Source of the DNA: Smallanthus sonchifolius
Lineage: Eukaryota > Streptophyta > Magnoliopsida > Asterales > Asteraceae
Direction of reading: 5' to 3'
DNA: 64,000 bases
Assembly: GCA_023525975.1 (NCBI GenBank)
Contig: CM042023.1
Coordinates: 16,231,501 to 16,295,500, forward strand
In this document: piece by piece, positions 35,700-46,456 of the stretch
Layout: every line of letters begins with the position of its first letter
Numbering within the stretch: the stretch's first letter is position 1
Notes under the pieces: generated by a model
The model's database searches: none
What the model was told of the DNA's origin: nothing
Seen by the model: the letters and a program-made list of their open reading frames with translations, nothing else
Made by a program: the position numbers and the translations under genes

Positions 35700-36650
35700 A
35701 CGATAAGCTAGTTCCACAGGTAGATGACATCCTTTACCATAGACCAATCGATATGGCGTGGTACCAATAGGCGTTTTATAAGTAGTGCGGTATGCCCACA
35801 AGGCATCGTTCAATTTAGTTGACCAATCCTTGCGGTCAGCACGCACAGTTTTCTGCAATATCTCTTTGATCTGCCTATTAGATACCTCGACTTGCTCACA
35901 AGTTTGAGGGTGGTATGGCGTGGAAATTCGACGGTCTATTCCGTATCATTTGAGAAGTTTTCCAAAGTGAAAGTTTTTGAAATGTGATCCCCCATCACTT
36001 ATGATCACACGAGGGATTCCAAATCTTGAAAAGATATTAGACTGAACAAACTTACAAACGACACTATGGTCATTGGTTCTGGTGGCGATTGCTTCAACCC
36101 ATTTCGAAACATAATCAACTGCCACCAAAATATATAGATTGCCAAAAGAATTTAGGAATGGTCCCATGAAATCAATCCCCCAAACATCAAAGATGTCTAC
36201 CACCAGGATCGGTTCCATGGGCATCTCATTCATCTTTGAAATACTACCCATCTTTTAGCAATTAACACAACTTTTAGCAAACTCGAAGGCGTCTTTGAAG
36301 ATTTTCGACCAATATAGGCCACATGCTAGCACTTTCTGCCCCGTTTTCTGTCACTAAAGTGACCCCTACATGCAGATGCATGCACATGAGTCAGCATTGC
36401 TTGTATCTCTGAATCGGGGACACAACGCCTTATGATATGATCCACCCCCACTTTGAACAAATCTGGGTCCTCTCAGATGTAATGCTTGGCTTGGGCTGCA
36501 AATTGCTACCTCTTTTTCTTTGTCCAAAATTCAGGGACAGTTCCTGCAACCAAATAATTAGCAAAGTTAGCAAACCATGGCTCAGTTGAAATATATAACA
36601 ATTGTTCACCGACTGGCATAATAGCCATTTTGATGTCACCATCATCCTTT
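35700..36650 (-). pseudogene. Athila RNase H end and integrase N-terminal/core part
   Basis: From 36650 downwards: PWFANFANYLVAGTVPEFW, then the zinc-binding region (IIRRCVPDSE, LTHVHASACRGHFS), then the core with WGIDFMGPF (first Asp), DYVSKWVEA, IISDGGSHF (second Asp) and the segment LNDALWAYRTTYKTPIG with YGKGCHLPVELAYR. Stops and frameshifts separate these pieces. The part of the core carrying the third acidic residue falls in the decayed stretch 35860-35945. Confidence 0.85.
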
Positions 36651-37964
36651 CCAAAATCTCCCGGTCGTCATCCACATGATTTAAAAAGAAGGACCCGTTA
36701 CTGGTTGAGTTTACATCCCTCACATCCTTAGGTAACAACCCGTCATAAAAGGCTTGGATCAGCTCCCACTTCTCTATCCCATGATGTGGTCAATTCCTTA
36801 ACAACTCTTTAAATCGCTTAAATGCCTCATAGAAAGGCTCCCCTGATTGTTGTTTGAAATCCCATATTGCATCTCTGGCCTCATTGGTTTTATGAGGTGG
36901 GAAGTACTCATCAAGGAACTGTTGTTGCAGATCTGCCCAGGTGGTAATACTAGCAGATGGCAAAGACAAGAACCATTGCTTCGCCCTATCCTTAAGTGAA
37001 AAAAGGAAGAGTACCAGTTTCACCTCAGCGGTTAGGAACCCTTGACCACCAATTGTCCCACAAGTAGCCTCATATTCTGAAAGATGAGTGTAAGGCTCTT
37101 CAGTAGCTCTCCCAAAGAAGTGTGGGAATATCCCGAGACATCTAGGTCGGACCTCGAATGCGTTCCCCCTATGAACTGGTGGTATGACGGGGAAGCATTT
37201 AAAGTTGGAGCAGGGAGGAAGTGACTGTCCACCCCTTGATCGTGCCTGGCTAGGTGCATGTTCCTAGGTTGCTCCTCTCTATAGTTCTAACGGTTCTGAG
37301 GAGGTTGCCTATACCTGTTTTCTCTTTCAAAGTTCCCCATATTACCCTGACGGTTGTTCCTAGGTTGAAACCCGAACTCTGCTCTTGGCTGTGGTTGAAC
37401 CCATCCATCTACTACATCATGTCTTTGATTTCTGGGAGGGAATGCCTCCTAATGGTTCATGTCATACCATTCCTCTTCTTCATTCCAGTTCTCGTGCTGA
37501 GAACCGTGCTCTGGCCTATGGCTTTGTCCTGGTGACACATGTTCATTATCCCCAAAGTCTGAATAGCTCAGAAAGCTGTTATATGGATGGTGTTGGTGAT
37601 CAAGGAAAGGTGGTGGTGGATGTTGTTAGTGTTGTGGAAGTGGTGGATTTTGTGGAGGTTGTTGTGGTCTAGGAGCTTGATTATGTGGTTGTTGGTTTTA
37701 TGGATGGTTTGGGAATAGTAGATCTGGTAGTGGTGGAACAGGTGGGATAGGTCCCCCACCTTGGTTTGGATCTAGGTTTTCTGGTTGATTTTGTGACATC
37801 CTCACAGATGGACTGTCAAGCTTCTCTAAGAAGGTCTGAACTGTTCCTTGGAGCTTTCTGTTAGCTTTTGCTGCTTTCTCTATCTCTGGATTAAACATTA
37901 ATGGTGATTTTCTTCCTGAACGCCTAATATGCATAAAACTGTCCCTACACACGTAAACACACAA
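36650..37964 (-). pseudogene. Athila gag, frameshifted
   Basis: It starts at an ATG at 37964 (RRSGRKSPLMF, EIEKAAKANRKLQ), followed by a Pro/Asn/Gln/His-rich segment (37260-37800). The retrotransposon gag domain follows at 37023-36790 (LFLFSLKDRAKQWF, TWADLQQQFLDEYFPP, YEAFKRFKELLR) and ends near LLPKDVRDVNSTSNG. At least three frame changes and a stop at 36787-36789 break it. Just after its end the sequence switches to RNase H/integrase, implying loss of protease and RT. Confidence 0.8.
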
Positions 37965-37982
37965 TTAGTAGCACTACACACA

Positions 37983-38003
37983 AATTCCCCGGCAACGACG
38001 CCA
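37983..38003 (-). promoter_or_regulatory. Primer-binding site of the Athila element (tRNA-Asp type)
   Basis: On the minus strand TGGCGTCGTTGCCGGGG follows the 5' LTR within a few bases. It is complementary, with one mismatch, to the CCCCGGCAACGGCGCCA end of plant tRNA-Asp, the usual primer for this clade. Confidence 0.8.
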
Positions 38004-38005
38004 TT

Positions 38006-39201
38006 TTAACCGCGTTGTCCAGGTCAATCAAAAACACTTATAAAAACTACTACTTAGCTACCTTAGACTGTAGACAGTAAAGTAGGGTTGTCAAATTCAC
38101 TGGGAACTCGTGAAAAACACTATTTAGAAAACGGATTCAATTACTACTAAAAAATTCAAACTTTATTAATTAAAACAGGGAACTCGTGGAAAACACTATT
38201 TAGAAAAAATTCAATTATTACTAAAAAAATTCAAACTTTATTAATTAAAAGACTTAGAGTTATAAAAAGCAATAAACTTTAATTTAAGAAAACAGTTGGA
38301 GAAAACGCAATCACTTCCGGGGTTCAAGTTCAACAAATCCACCAAATTTTAGGTTAATCTAGTTTGATTCCACTAAACGTGACACTAACAATTTAATTAA
38401 AGTGATAAATGTGGGACAATCTTTTAAGACTCGTTCGTCCGCCCAAATACCAATTCACATATTCAAAGCATTACAAATCAACCAAATAGCTAACGATTCA
38501 AGAAAACCGAAAACAGATGGCGACTCAAACAACTTCAACACAAGAAAACAGTTTAAATTAATCAAAAGTACGTGCATTTAAAACTGTCACTTAAGAATAC
38601 AAATCAAACAATAGAAAAACCATAAACTCAGGTTTCAATGAGACGAACTATCCACCTGAAAGCAATCACAGGTGGATTAGCCGCTCATGGTTGTAGCAAA
38701 CGCCAAAGTAATAATCTTGGAACTTACAAACGAACGATTGGCCGAGAAAAGCTTAAAATAGCCTTAGAACACCTCTGGGACGGCTGGGGAGAAGATAATT
38801 CGGGAATGGGAGTCACAGTGGGTTTAAAACTGGAATTAGGTTAATTTTGCCGACACACCCATTTCTCGCGTACCGCGAGACATCCTGGCCGAGCCTTCAC
38901 GTGCCGTGAAGGCCAAAATTGTCGCGCCCCTTCTTTCTTTCCCTCGCGTATCGCGAGAATACTCTCCCAGGTCCTCGCGTACCGCGAGGAACCTAAAACT
39001 CAAGAAATTTACTTTTGATCTTGACTTTGACTTCCCAAGCTTTGTACCTTCTTTAATTTCTTCGTATACTCCCGCTCTTTAAGCTCAATTACCCTGTAAC
39101 TCATAAAACTACAAAACACATGTAAAACCGACTCGATATACAAAGTTTAACTACTAAAACGTATACAAAATGACACATATGGGATATTTGACCCTACAAC
39201 A
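38006..39201 (-). repeat. Athila 5' LTR, with internal 76-bp duplication
   Basis: Its outer end is at 39201 (CCCTACAACA next to CCAAT). It matches 29733-30870 but contains a tandem duplication absent from the other LTR: GGGAACTCGTG at 38102 and again at 38178. It carries the same CTCGCG..CGCGAG palindromes (38866-38995). Confidence 0.85.
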
Positions 39202-39206
39202 CCAAT

Positions 39207-40812
39207 CCATGCCGATGACGAAGTCGAAACTTCCAAGTCTCACAGGCATTGCGTCTAAGTTGAACGTGTGGTCTCCCAGATTTAGAGAGCATCCTTTGAT
39301 TATCTCTCTTGTTTTGATTAATTTACCGTCGGCTAATTCTATCACATAAGACTTATCTAGTGCAGTGGGTGCTATACCAAGTAAAGGACTGAAGTCGACA
39401 GAGACAAAACTTCTATCAGCATCCGTATCAAATAGAATGAAAGCATAGGGATGGTTAACAAGGAACGTACCCGTAACAATGTTGGGGTCTTGACGGGCGT
39501 CTCCAGCTCCAATCACCAATGCTCTGCCACGGGCTTGGTTGTTTCCTTGGTTCCTCAAATTTGGGCAGTCCTTACTGAAGTGCCCAGTGGGGCGCTACAT
39601 TATTTGGACGTGTGGCCCAGCTTCTTACATTTGGTACAGGTGAAACTCTCACAAGTACTCAGATGATGGGGACCGCATTTATTGCACTTGGGCTGCTTTC
39701 CTGCATATTGATTCTTCGCAGTTGGTGCTGCAACATAAGCTTTCACGGTCTCGGGCTTCTTGGGAGTTTGATGCCTAGAGTTCTTTCCATCCCATTTTCT
39801 TTTTCCACTGAAACTCTTCTCAGTAGAAGCTGAACCTTTCTTTACTAGCACTCTAGAACAAACAACTTGATAAGTCAAATTATGTGCCAACCTTATGGAA
39901 ATCTCAATGGTGGTTGGTTTAGATGAAGTCACCGTACTCTGAATCTAGGGTGCAAGGCCCCAAATGTACCTCTCAATCCGTTTGATCTCCAGGCTAACCA
40001 TGTGTGGAACAAGTCGGGCTAGTTCATGAAACCGAGTGGTGTAGGTTGCCACTTCAGCTCCAACCATGACCAAATTCCAGAATTCACTCTCCAATTTTTG
40101 AACCTTATTTTAGGGGCAGTATTCCTCATTCACCATATGCTTGAAGTCATCCCATGACATCTGGTAAGCAACATCCATACCCAATGTCTGAACTTAGGAG
40201 TTCCACCAAGTAAGTGCATGGTCTTGGAAGGTGCAAGTAGCATACTTGACATTGCAGTCATTGGCGCAGTTGCTGATGTTGATAACCGAATCCATTTTTT
40301 CAATCTAACGCATGAGACCAATTGTTCCTTCAGATCCATTAAAATGGTGAGGTTTGCAGTTCATGAAATCCTTGTAGGTGCAACCTTTTGGAGCGTTGTT
40401 GTTTCCTGGATTGATAGGGTTATCAAGTTAAGACAATAATCATAAACAGTTACCTATAAGTTAGGTATTTATACTGTTTAAATTTACCCATGGCGGCTCC
40501 AGATCCATCTCCGTTAGTACCGCTACCGGTGTTTGTGTTCCCGGATCCGCCTCCATTTTCGTTAGTGTTGCTACCAATGTTGGTGTTTCCGGATCCGTGT
40601 CCATTTCCTCCGCTGGCTCCACTGTTGCCGTTTCTCAGATTTCCTAACCCGCTTTCGGATCCAGGGTTCCGGTTCGCCTCGCTTTAAGCGACGGCGGTGG
40701 CTACTTCCTGAGCCACTAGCTGGGCTATGTCAGCAGTTGTCATGGGTTGTGTCGCCTCCGCATTTTTGGTGTTTCGTCGGGTGTTAAGTCGGGTTCCTCC
40801 TCTAGATGCCAT
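39207..40812 (-). pseudogene. Gypsy element 2: gag and protease
   Basis: Gag starts at the ATG at 40812 (MASRGGTRLNTRRN), with TAA at 40684-40686 after AQEVATAVA. A Gly/Ser/Asn-rich linker with GSG(N) repeats (40500-40680) and the gag domain (TCTFQDHALTWWNS, MSWDDFKHMV, YTTRFHELARLVP) follow in pieces. Two zinc-knuckle-like motifs lie near 39620-39700 (CNKCGPHHLSTC, CTKCKKLGHTSKYC). The protease part (39558-39207) has LFDTDADRSF where families have D-S/T-G-A: the catalytic Asp is kept, but Gly is replaced by Asp. The frame ends at the Athila insertion (VIGMDW). Confidence 0.85.
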
Positions 40813-41036
40813 GTTTTTCTTTCTAGTATGATGACAAGAAAAAAATATAAGACAATAATTGTCAACACATGAGCAGGAAATGTAAACAACCACAACAATC
40901 ACAAACACCAGAAACATGCATAATATATAGATGGATTTTAAACTTGAAACATTTTTGCAAAATGATACAAAATGGACAGGGTACAAAGCCCTGACGATAC
41001 CAGTTTTAAATCCTAGGCTAAGTGAGCACAACGCGC

Positions 41037-42031
41037 TCACATAGGTCCATGAGAAGGGTGAGAGAATAAGCCTGCCTGTGTGGCAGTGGTGGCCAGGATG
41101 GCGTAAATAGTGGCGAAGACTCGTGCCTGCTGTAGCTCCTCCCGAAGGGAGGCTGTCTCCTGCTCTGCTGCAGTCACTCGGAACTACAGCTAGGCACTCA
41201 ATCCTCTCGTCTGCATCGGTCATCCATTCCCCGATGCTAGTAATAGCCTCGAGATTGTCTTCCACGTGATCAAGGCGTGTGCTCACGTTGAGCACGGACT
41301 TAGCCTCATGATACTGGACGAGATCCAGTCGAGCCATCACTCTCTCAAGCTCTCTAGTCTCTGAACGTGCTCCTGCAGATGCTCCATGTCATCCTGAAGA
41401 TCGTCGAGGCGGTCGTCGTGTCGGACACTACGGGCTACGAGAAGGCGGACAGTCAACTCTATCGGCTGGCCGGTGACGGGTAGGGTAGTAGGAGTGCGGG
41501 AGGACTCTCCCACCTCATAAGTGGAGAGAGCACCCTCCTCGTCCACCCACCTCCGAATGGTGGGGGCTACCCATCCCCATCATCGTGACGAGGATCTGAG
41601 CCTCCTAGGTGCGGGGGCTGCTGGGGTAGGGAAAGTAGACCTATCCCTCTTGGGCTCGGGCTCGGGAACAGTAAGTGTAGGTGAAGCTGGCCTCTTGCGA
41701 GGCGGAAGGATCTTCTTCCGCGGAGTGATGCGGAAGTGGGCACCTCCTAGATGGGTGCAGACGTAGGAGGGGGTAGTAGTAGGGCGAATGGTTCCTACAG
41801 TAGTTGGCGTCTCATCGGGGACTGCGGGCTCAGCTGGCTGCCTGAGTATCTATCTCTAACTGCTCTGGAACCTCCTCAGGGTCCTCCTCGGGGTCCTCAA
41901 TCATGGGCTCTTCCTTAGGACTAGATGGTAGTAGTGGTGCTGGTGGTGCAAGAGATGAAGCTATTTGAGGATACCGGTGATGCTGGCTCCTCGTCTGAGT
42001 CGGATTCAGATAACCATCCGTTGTGAGACAT
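41037..42031 (-). pseudogene. Extra ORF between 5' LTR and gag of gypsy element 2 (decayed)
   Basis: From an ATG at 42031 the minus strand encodes, through several frame changes, an acidic start (MSHNGWLSESDSDEEPAS). An acidic/Pro-rich stretch (EEPMIEDPEEDPEEVPEQ), a basic segment (RITPRKKI..PRKRP), then VDEEGALSTYEVGESSRTP follow. The end is a coiled-coil-like part (RLDDLQDDMEHLQEHVQRLE; STRLDHVEDNLEAI; AAEQETASLREELQQA) before TGA at 41037-41039. Codons 41546-41337 are continuously open. It is in sense orientation, ends about 225 bp before the gag ATG, and resembles no gag/pol domain. I infer an accessory protein of this lineage, now broken; its function is unknown. Confidence 0.5.
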
Positions 42032-42148
42032 GGCTATGACATTTCAAGGTTAGTACAAACATATAATTTGTGCAATGCAGATGTTAGTGTCCTGTTTCTA
42101 AGGCTATAGTCTAGGCTTAATAATGCAACCTAGTTGGCTATAACTAAG

Positions 42149-42161
42149 TCTCTGGTACCAA
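42149..42161 (-). promoter_or_regulatory. Primer-binding site of gypsy element 2
   Basis: On the minus strand TGGTACCAGAGAC begins two bases after the 5' LTR. It resembles the initiator-Met tRNA complement TGGTATCAGAGC with two differences. Confidence 0.65.
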
Positions 42162-42163
42162 TC

Positions 42164-43364
42164 TGTCACACCCCGCCTAGGGCGGAAACACGGGGTGCGA
42201 CGGTTCATGGTGTTCATAGTCTTTGATTACAACAAACGACATCTAAATACATTTATTATCAATGGTTTAAGTCATTACACAAAACGATAAATTGTTAACG
42301 ATAAAAAAAATAGGTCGAGTGCTCACGTAAAAAGTCGAGAGAGAAGGTGGCAGAGTTAACGTGAAACCCGGATTCACCGCTTGACGACCCGTAACACTTG
42401 CACAAACACCCGTTGTCACTCGAGATCACCTTAGGAAGCCTTGGACCTTGAGTTTGGAATAGATTTTTAAGATCTAATAATATGTATGTGTGTGATATTA
42501 AAAGCCGTGAACAAAGAATCAAAAGGAAAATTAATTTTGGTTGTTACCTTGGAAATGTGGATTGTGGTGAATGGGCTTGTGGAGCCGTGAGCCAAGAGAA
42601 ACAATCAACACAAAAAAAGAGTAATGTTTGGAGATGGTAGTATAGCCGAGAGCCAGAGAAAGGTAGAATGTATGGGTGTGATTTGTGATTTGCCATGAGT
42701 TTGGCTATGTATTTATAGTCATAAAAAAAGACACGTTATCCATTGGATTGAGGTGAATGGAGGAACATCAAACACATTACATCTCGGACCATGCAAGTGT
42801 TGGGGAAACATACCATGCATCCCATCATTGGGAATAAGGAAGTCTCACAAAGTCGTAACAAGGTGGGGGCTTGATGGTGTTTTACGGCTGGATAGGAGAG
42901 CCGAGAGGGGGTGGGTAGGAGGTGTAGGGTAGTGGGTGTTGTGTGGAGTGTTACCCGATCATTCCTAGTCCGGTATAATACCCGCGTGTCGTTGTTTTCA
43001 CTTGTTATTACGTGTCGGGTTTGAGTTGGTTAAAATAATATAAGTTTAGTAACTAGGATAATATACGCGTCCGACATATGTTTAAATTTATAATTTCATT
43101 CAAGTGGGTATTCTCTACCATATATATAAATATATATATATATATGGAGAGCGTTTTTGAGCCGTTTAAATATTAATTTTAGTTTATCATCAACGCGATA
43201 TGGGGTTCGTTGTGTCTCGGAAAATTCTAATATTTCCCGTGTAGTTGTGTGTTGGTTGGACTCTACTGAACCAGGTTAGACCAAATTAATTAAAATTAGT
43301 CTAATATGCACAGTTTCGTATAATTATATTCAAATAATTATGTGGTAAATTATCAGTTGTCACA
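42164..43364 (-). repeat. 5' LTR of gypsy element 2, internally deleted
   Basis: TGTCACA at both ends and the same sequence as 24060-26618 at both edges. About 1.4 kb is missing at the point AAATTG|TTAACGATAAAA (near 42296), where two bases of microhomology are seen. It also has about 39 bp absent from the other LTR (42377-42415). The flanks outside the two LTRs (GTGCG and TAACG) do not form a good 5-bp duplication. Confidence 0.85.
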
Positions 43365-43846
43365 TAACGGCTCATGCATCTATTTATAGGGCTAATTATC
43401 CACCCGTAGCAGACCGTTAAGCTGGGTGGTAGCGGTCCGCTACCTCCCACAATCCAGCTGTCCTGTGTGTTGCCCAAGTAGCGGACCGTTATGGTCCCAG
43501 GTAGCGGTTTGCTACCGCCCACAATCCAGTTGTCCTGCGTGTTACCCAAGTAGCGGACCGTTATGGTCCCGGGTAGCAGTCCGCTATTCTTTTCTTTTAC
43601 GCGAGTCAGCTGACATGCATCACATGCTCGTTGTCCGAGCTTGATTGCGGTTGGTGGGTCGTTACCCGCCCTGGTGGCGGTCCGTCATAGGGCTGAGTCA
43701 GCAAGACACACGTTGGACGAGTGTCATTCCCTCATCATTACCTTACTCCGCACGTAGCGGACCGTTATGGAGCCCGTTAGCGGTCCGCTATCAGCTTAAC
43801 TTTCATATTTTTGCATTTTCAGTCCTTCAACTTTAGGGTTATTACA
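43365..43846 (-). repeat. Gypsy LTR, proximal part, with 72-bp tandem repeat
   Basis: On the minus strand it starts TGTAATAACCCTAAAG at 43846, preceded by the purine-rich GTCTAGGGGCTAAAG (split from it by the solo LTR). TACC(T/G)CCCACAATCCAG recurs at 43441 and 43513 (period 72). GTAGCGGACCGTTATGG and GTAGCGGTCCGCTA alternate throughout as near-palindromes. A TATA box (CTATAAATAG, minus) is at 43380-43389. It is cut by gypsy element 2. Confidence 0.7.
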
Positions 43847-43851
43847 CTTTA

Positions 43852-45820
43852 TGTAAGGCCCCAAACCCGCGAGGCCTCACTTGTTAGATTTACTTATTCA
43901 CAAACAGTTCTTAAACTTAAATATCAAATAACGCAGCGAAAAACATTCATTTAAACATAACCGTAACATTGTTAGACATGCGGAAGCGTAAACATTGTCT
44001 AAAGCATTCATTATATAACATAAACAGAATGTTACGGGATGCCAGTCATCATATCAGCCGGGTAAGTCTTCATCGCTTGCCAAGCATCACCATCCCTCCG
44101 TACCTGTCCTTAACTTGAATGTGCACACTAAAACTCAGCTACGATGGTGAGTTCTAACTTTAAATAAAACCTTAGCATAATCATTTTGTCAAAAGCATAA
44201 CATACATTTATTTAACAAAAGAGTACGTTACATGCAATAACTTAACATCATCAAAACATCGTAACATAGCATCATAACATAAGTCAACATGAACTGAATC
44301 TGCGCTTTCTCGTAACCGTCAATTCCATACATCGCATACCAGCGGATGAACTTAAGGCTCGTTACCTCTAAGTCATCCGTCACCCAGGTCTCCTAAGGCT
44401 CGTTACCTCTAGATAGACCAACATTTGTCTCCTAAGGATCGTTACCTCTAGGTAGACCCTACAAAAGTCTCCTATGGCTCGTTACCTCTAGGAAGACTAA
44501 ACATACCTTAGGCAATATTTCCCCGCAAGGAATAGTACCTTCCATCGGGATCCCGGTAATCCCATGGGTGACCGTCGTCACCCATCATCAACCAGTTGTA
44601 CAACCGTTAGCCAGCCACAAAGGCCCCTTGTAAGGTTGAGGCCAATACATTCATACATACCTTAGCTCCCGTAGGAACTCGTGGCAGATTCGTTCATTCG
44701 TGACTTTCATAAAACCTTTACTTCATTTTAGTTAAAGCATTCGTACGTTTTATTAAACAAAACATCATCTCTTTCGTAAGCCTTTCCTAAACTTTATTTG
44801 GCAAAACATTTCATAAACGTCATCCGTAGTAAACATCATTTTGTAAACATCGTTTCGTAAAACATCATTTCGTATGTATGCACACCAGCCCAAAAACATT
44901 AATTAAAGCATTTAAAGAAGGGCTTCTAAAACTCACATGAGATGAACAAGGTCAAAGGTCTCTAAAAGATCTTCTAACCTGTATGTACGCAACCTAGTCT
45001 TAGCTTCTCATACAATTTATTACATTTCATCCCTTTATCCCGAGAACCTAGGGTTACATGGTTTTATTCCCGTGAACTTAGGAGTTCACGGCTCCTTAGG
45101 CGCACACGACTCTTTCCCGTGAATTTAGGTGTTTCACGGTTCAAGGAAAGTTCTCGGGGGCTTACCCGTGAACTTAGGCCCGAGAACCCTCAGCCGTGAA
45201 CCTCACCCGAGAATCCCAGCCGTGAAACCCTAACCGAGTGTTCCCAGCCGTGAAACCCTACCCGAGTATCCCCCAGCCTTGAACCTTCAGTTCATACCAC
45301 AAAACCCTAGTTTTGCATGGTTTCAGATCTGGATCGAGTGATTCGTCAAGTTTGGAACTTTTTACGTTTAAAAGGTGTATTTTCCCCTCGTGAATCTAGA
45401 TCTGAAGTATGACATCGTTTGACCCATAAAAACCCGATCTTTTTTAGCCAAAACCCGTAAAAACCCATTTCGATAAAAAAACATAGCAAAAAGAGAGTTT
45501 CTTACCTCAAATCAATTCCTTCATTCATCAAATCTTTACTCGAGTGATATAGCAAGGTAGAGGATCGATCGCTAGCCAAATCCGAAGCTTTCTCTCTCTA
45601 TGGCTTTCTCTCTCTACGGCTTTCTCTCTCTATAAATGGGGTGGAGCTTGAACAAGGATATGGAGAATATGTGTGTGTGGAGGCTAGGGTTTAAACCCCC
45701 ACCTCCACCCCTTCTCGGCCCATGGAAGACGGCCCACGAGCCCCCCCCCCCCCCTCTTCGCACCCCATTATTTATTTTCATTCCGCTTATTGTTTTCGTC
45801 GTTATTTTTGGGATATTACA
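43852..45820 (-). repeat. Solo LTR with exact target duplication
   Basis: 1969 bp, beginning (plus) TGTAAGGCCCC and ending GGGATATTACA, flanked by CTTTA at 43847-43851 and 45821-45825. It contains a four-copy repeat of CTAAGGCTCGTTACCTCTA type at 44350-44500 (spacing about 40 bp). A cluster of CCCGTGAA/TTCACGG and CCGAGAA motifs lies at 45070-45300. A C-run is at 45741-45753. Confidence 0.88.
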
Positions 45821-45825
45821 CTTTA

Positions 45826-46456
45826 GCCCCTAGACTTTTATTTTCTAAAAAAATTGTTCTGACTTTTGGGTCGGTTTTTCTAGACGAGAACAAAATGCTA
45901 TAGATATGAAGCTTCTACTAGCTCCACATTCGATTAAAACATTAGCAAGATGATGGTTTATGAAGAACACACATGTCAAAAGGTTGGTTACTTCACGAGC
46001 TTCCTCTATGTTAAGCATATATTATCATCCCTTTGCCTTTCTCGAGCCTTCAGGCTTTTTTCCTTTGATTTTTGGGCAATTGAAACGCATGTGACCTAGT
46101 TCATTGCATTCAAAGCAACGGATCGGTGCAGAGCATTCGTTCGGACTGTGACCTGGTTTACCACATTTAAAGCACTTGAACTCTCTACAGTTTCCTTCAT
46201 GATAACGGTTACACTTGCTACATAAAGGCTTTGAACCTTTGTACTTTTTCTCATTCGAGCTTGACGCACACTTGAGGGATGAAGACTTGTTTCTTGATTT
46301 GTTACCTTCGAACTTCATCTTGAAATTCTTCTTGTGATTACTTGGACGAGGAACACGCGTAAGTAATCGCGGATAAGGAAGTGGAACGGACGAATGTAAT
46401 CGTGTTGGAGAAGAAGAAGAGCAGACGTAAGGTAAGATTGGTTTGTCTTTAAACAT
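45826..46456 (-). pseudogene. Gypsy gag zinc-knuckle and protease remnant
   Basis: The 143-codon frame at 46456-46025 has a basic region and three zinc-knuckle-like motifs (CSKCNRYHEGNC, CFKCGKPGHSPNEC, CFECNELGHMRFNC). After its stop the minus strand continues with protease-like EEAREVTNLLTCVFFIN and LIECGASRSFIS, where the catalytic Asp-Ser of the DSGA motif is Glu-Cys. The coding sequence then stops and a purine tract and LTR start follow, so RT, RNase H and integrase are deleted. This is the outermost element of the nest. Confidence 0.8.

Larger units (their letters stand above)
29733..39201 (-). mobile_element. Athila-type Ty3/gypsy element, inserted in gypsy element 2
   Basis: A 9469-bp element flanked by CCAAT at 29728-29732 and 39202-39206. 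Removing the element and one CCAAT restores the protease-RT linker of gypsy 2 (GMDW|LSKN) in frame. It has an LTR at each end, a primer site matching tRNA-Asp next to the 5' LTR, decayed gag and integrase, and a long 3' non-coding part (30871-32950). That layout and the gag type (DRAKQWFLSLP) are those of the Athila clade. Protease, RT and most of RNase H are absent: gag runs directly into the RNase H/integrase junction near 36650. Confidence 0.88.

Noticed and set aside
37254..37672. Plus-strand ORFs of 93 and 95 codons
   Set aside because: They lie antisense to the Athila gag linker; the Val/Asp-rich repeats are complement of its Gln/His/Asn-rich codons.
45741..45755. C-run as a regulatory G-quadruplex
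   Set aside because: A single homopolymer tract within a solo LTR, without further G/C runs arranged as a quadruplex motif.
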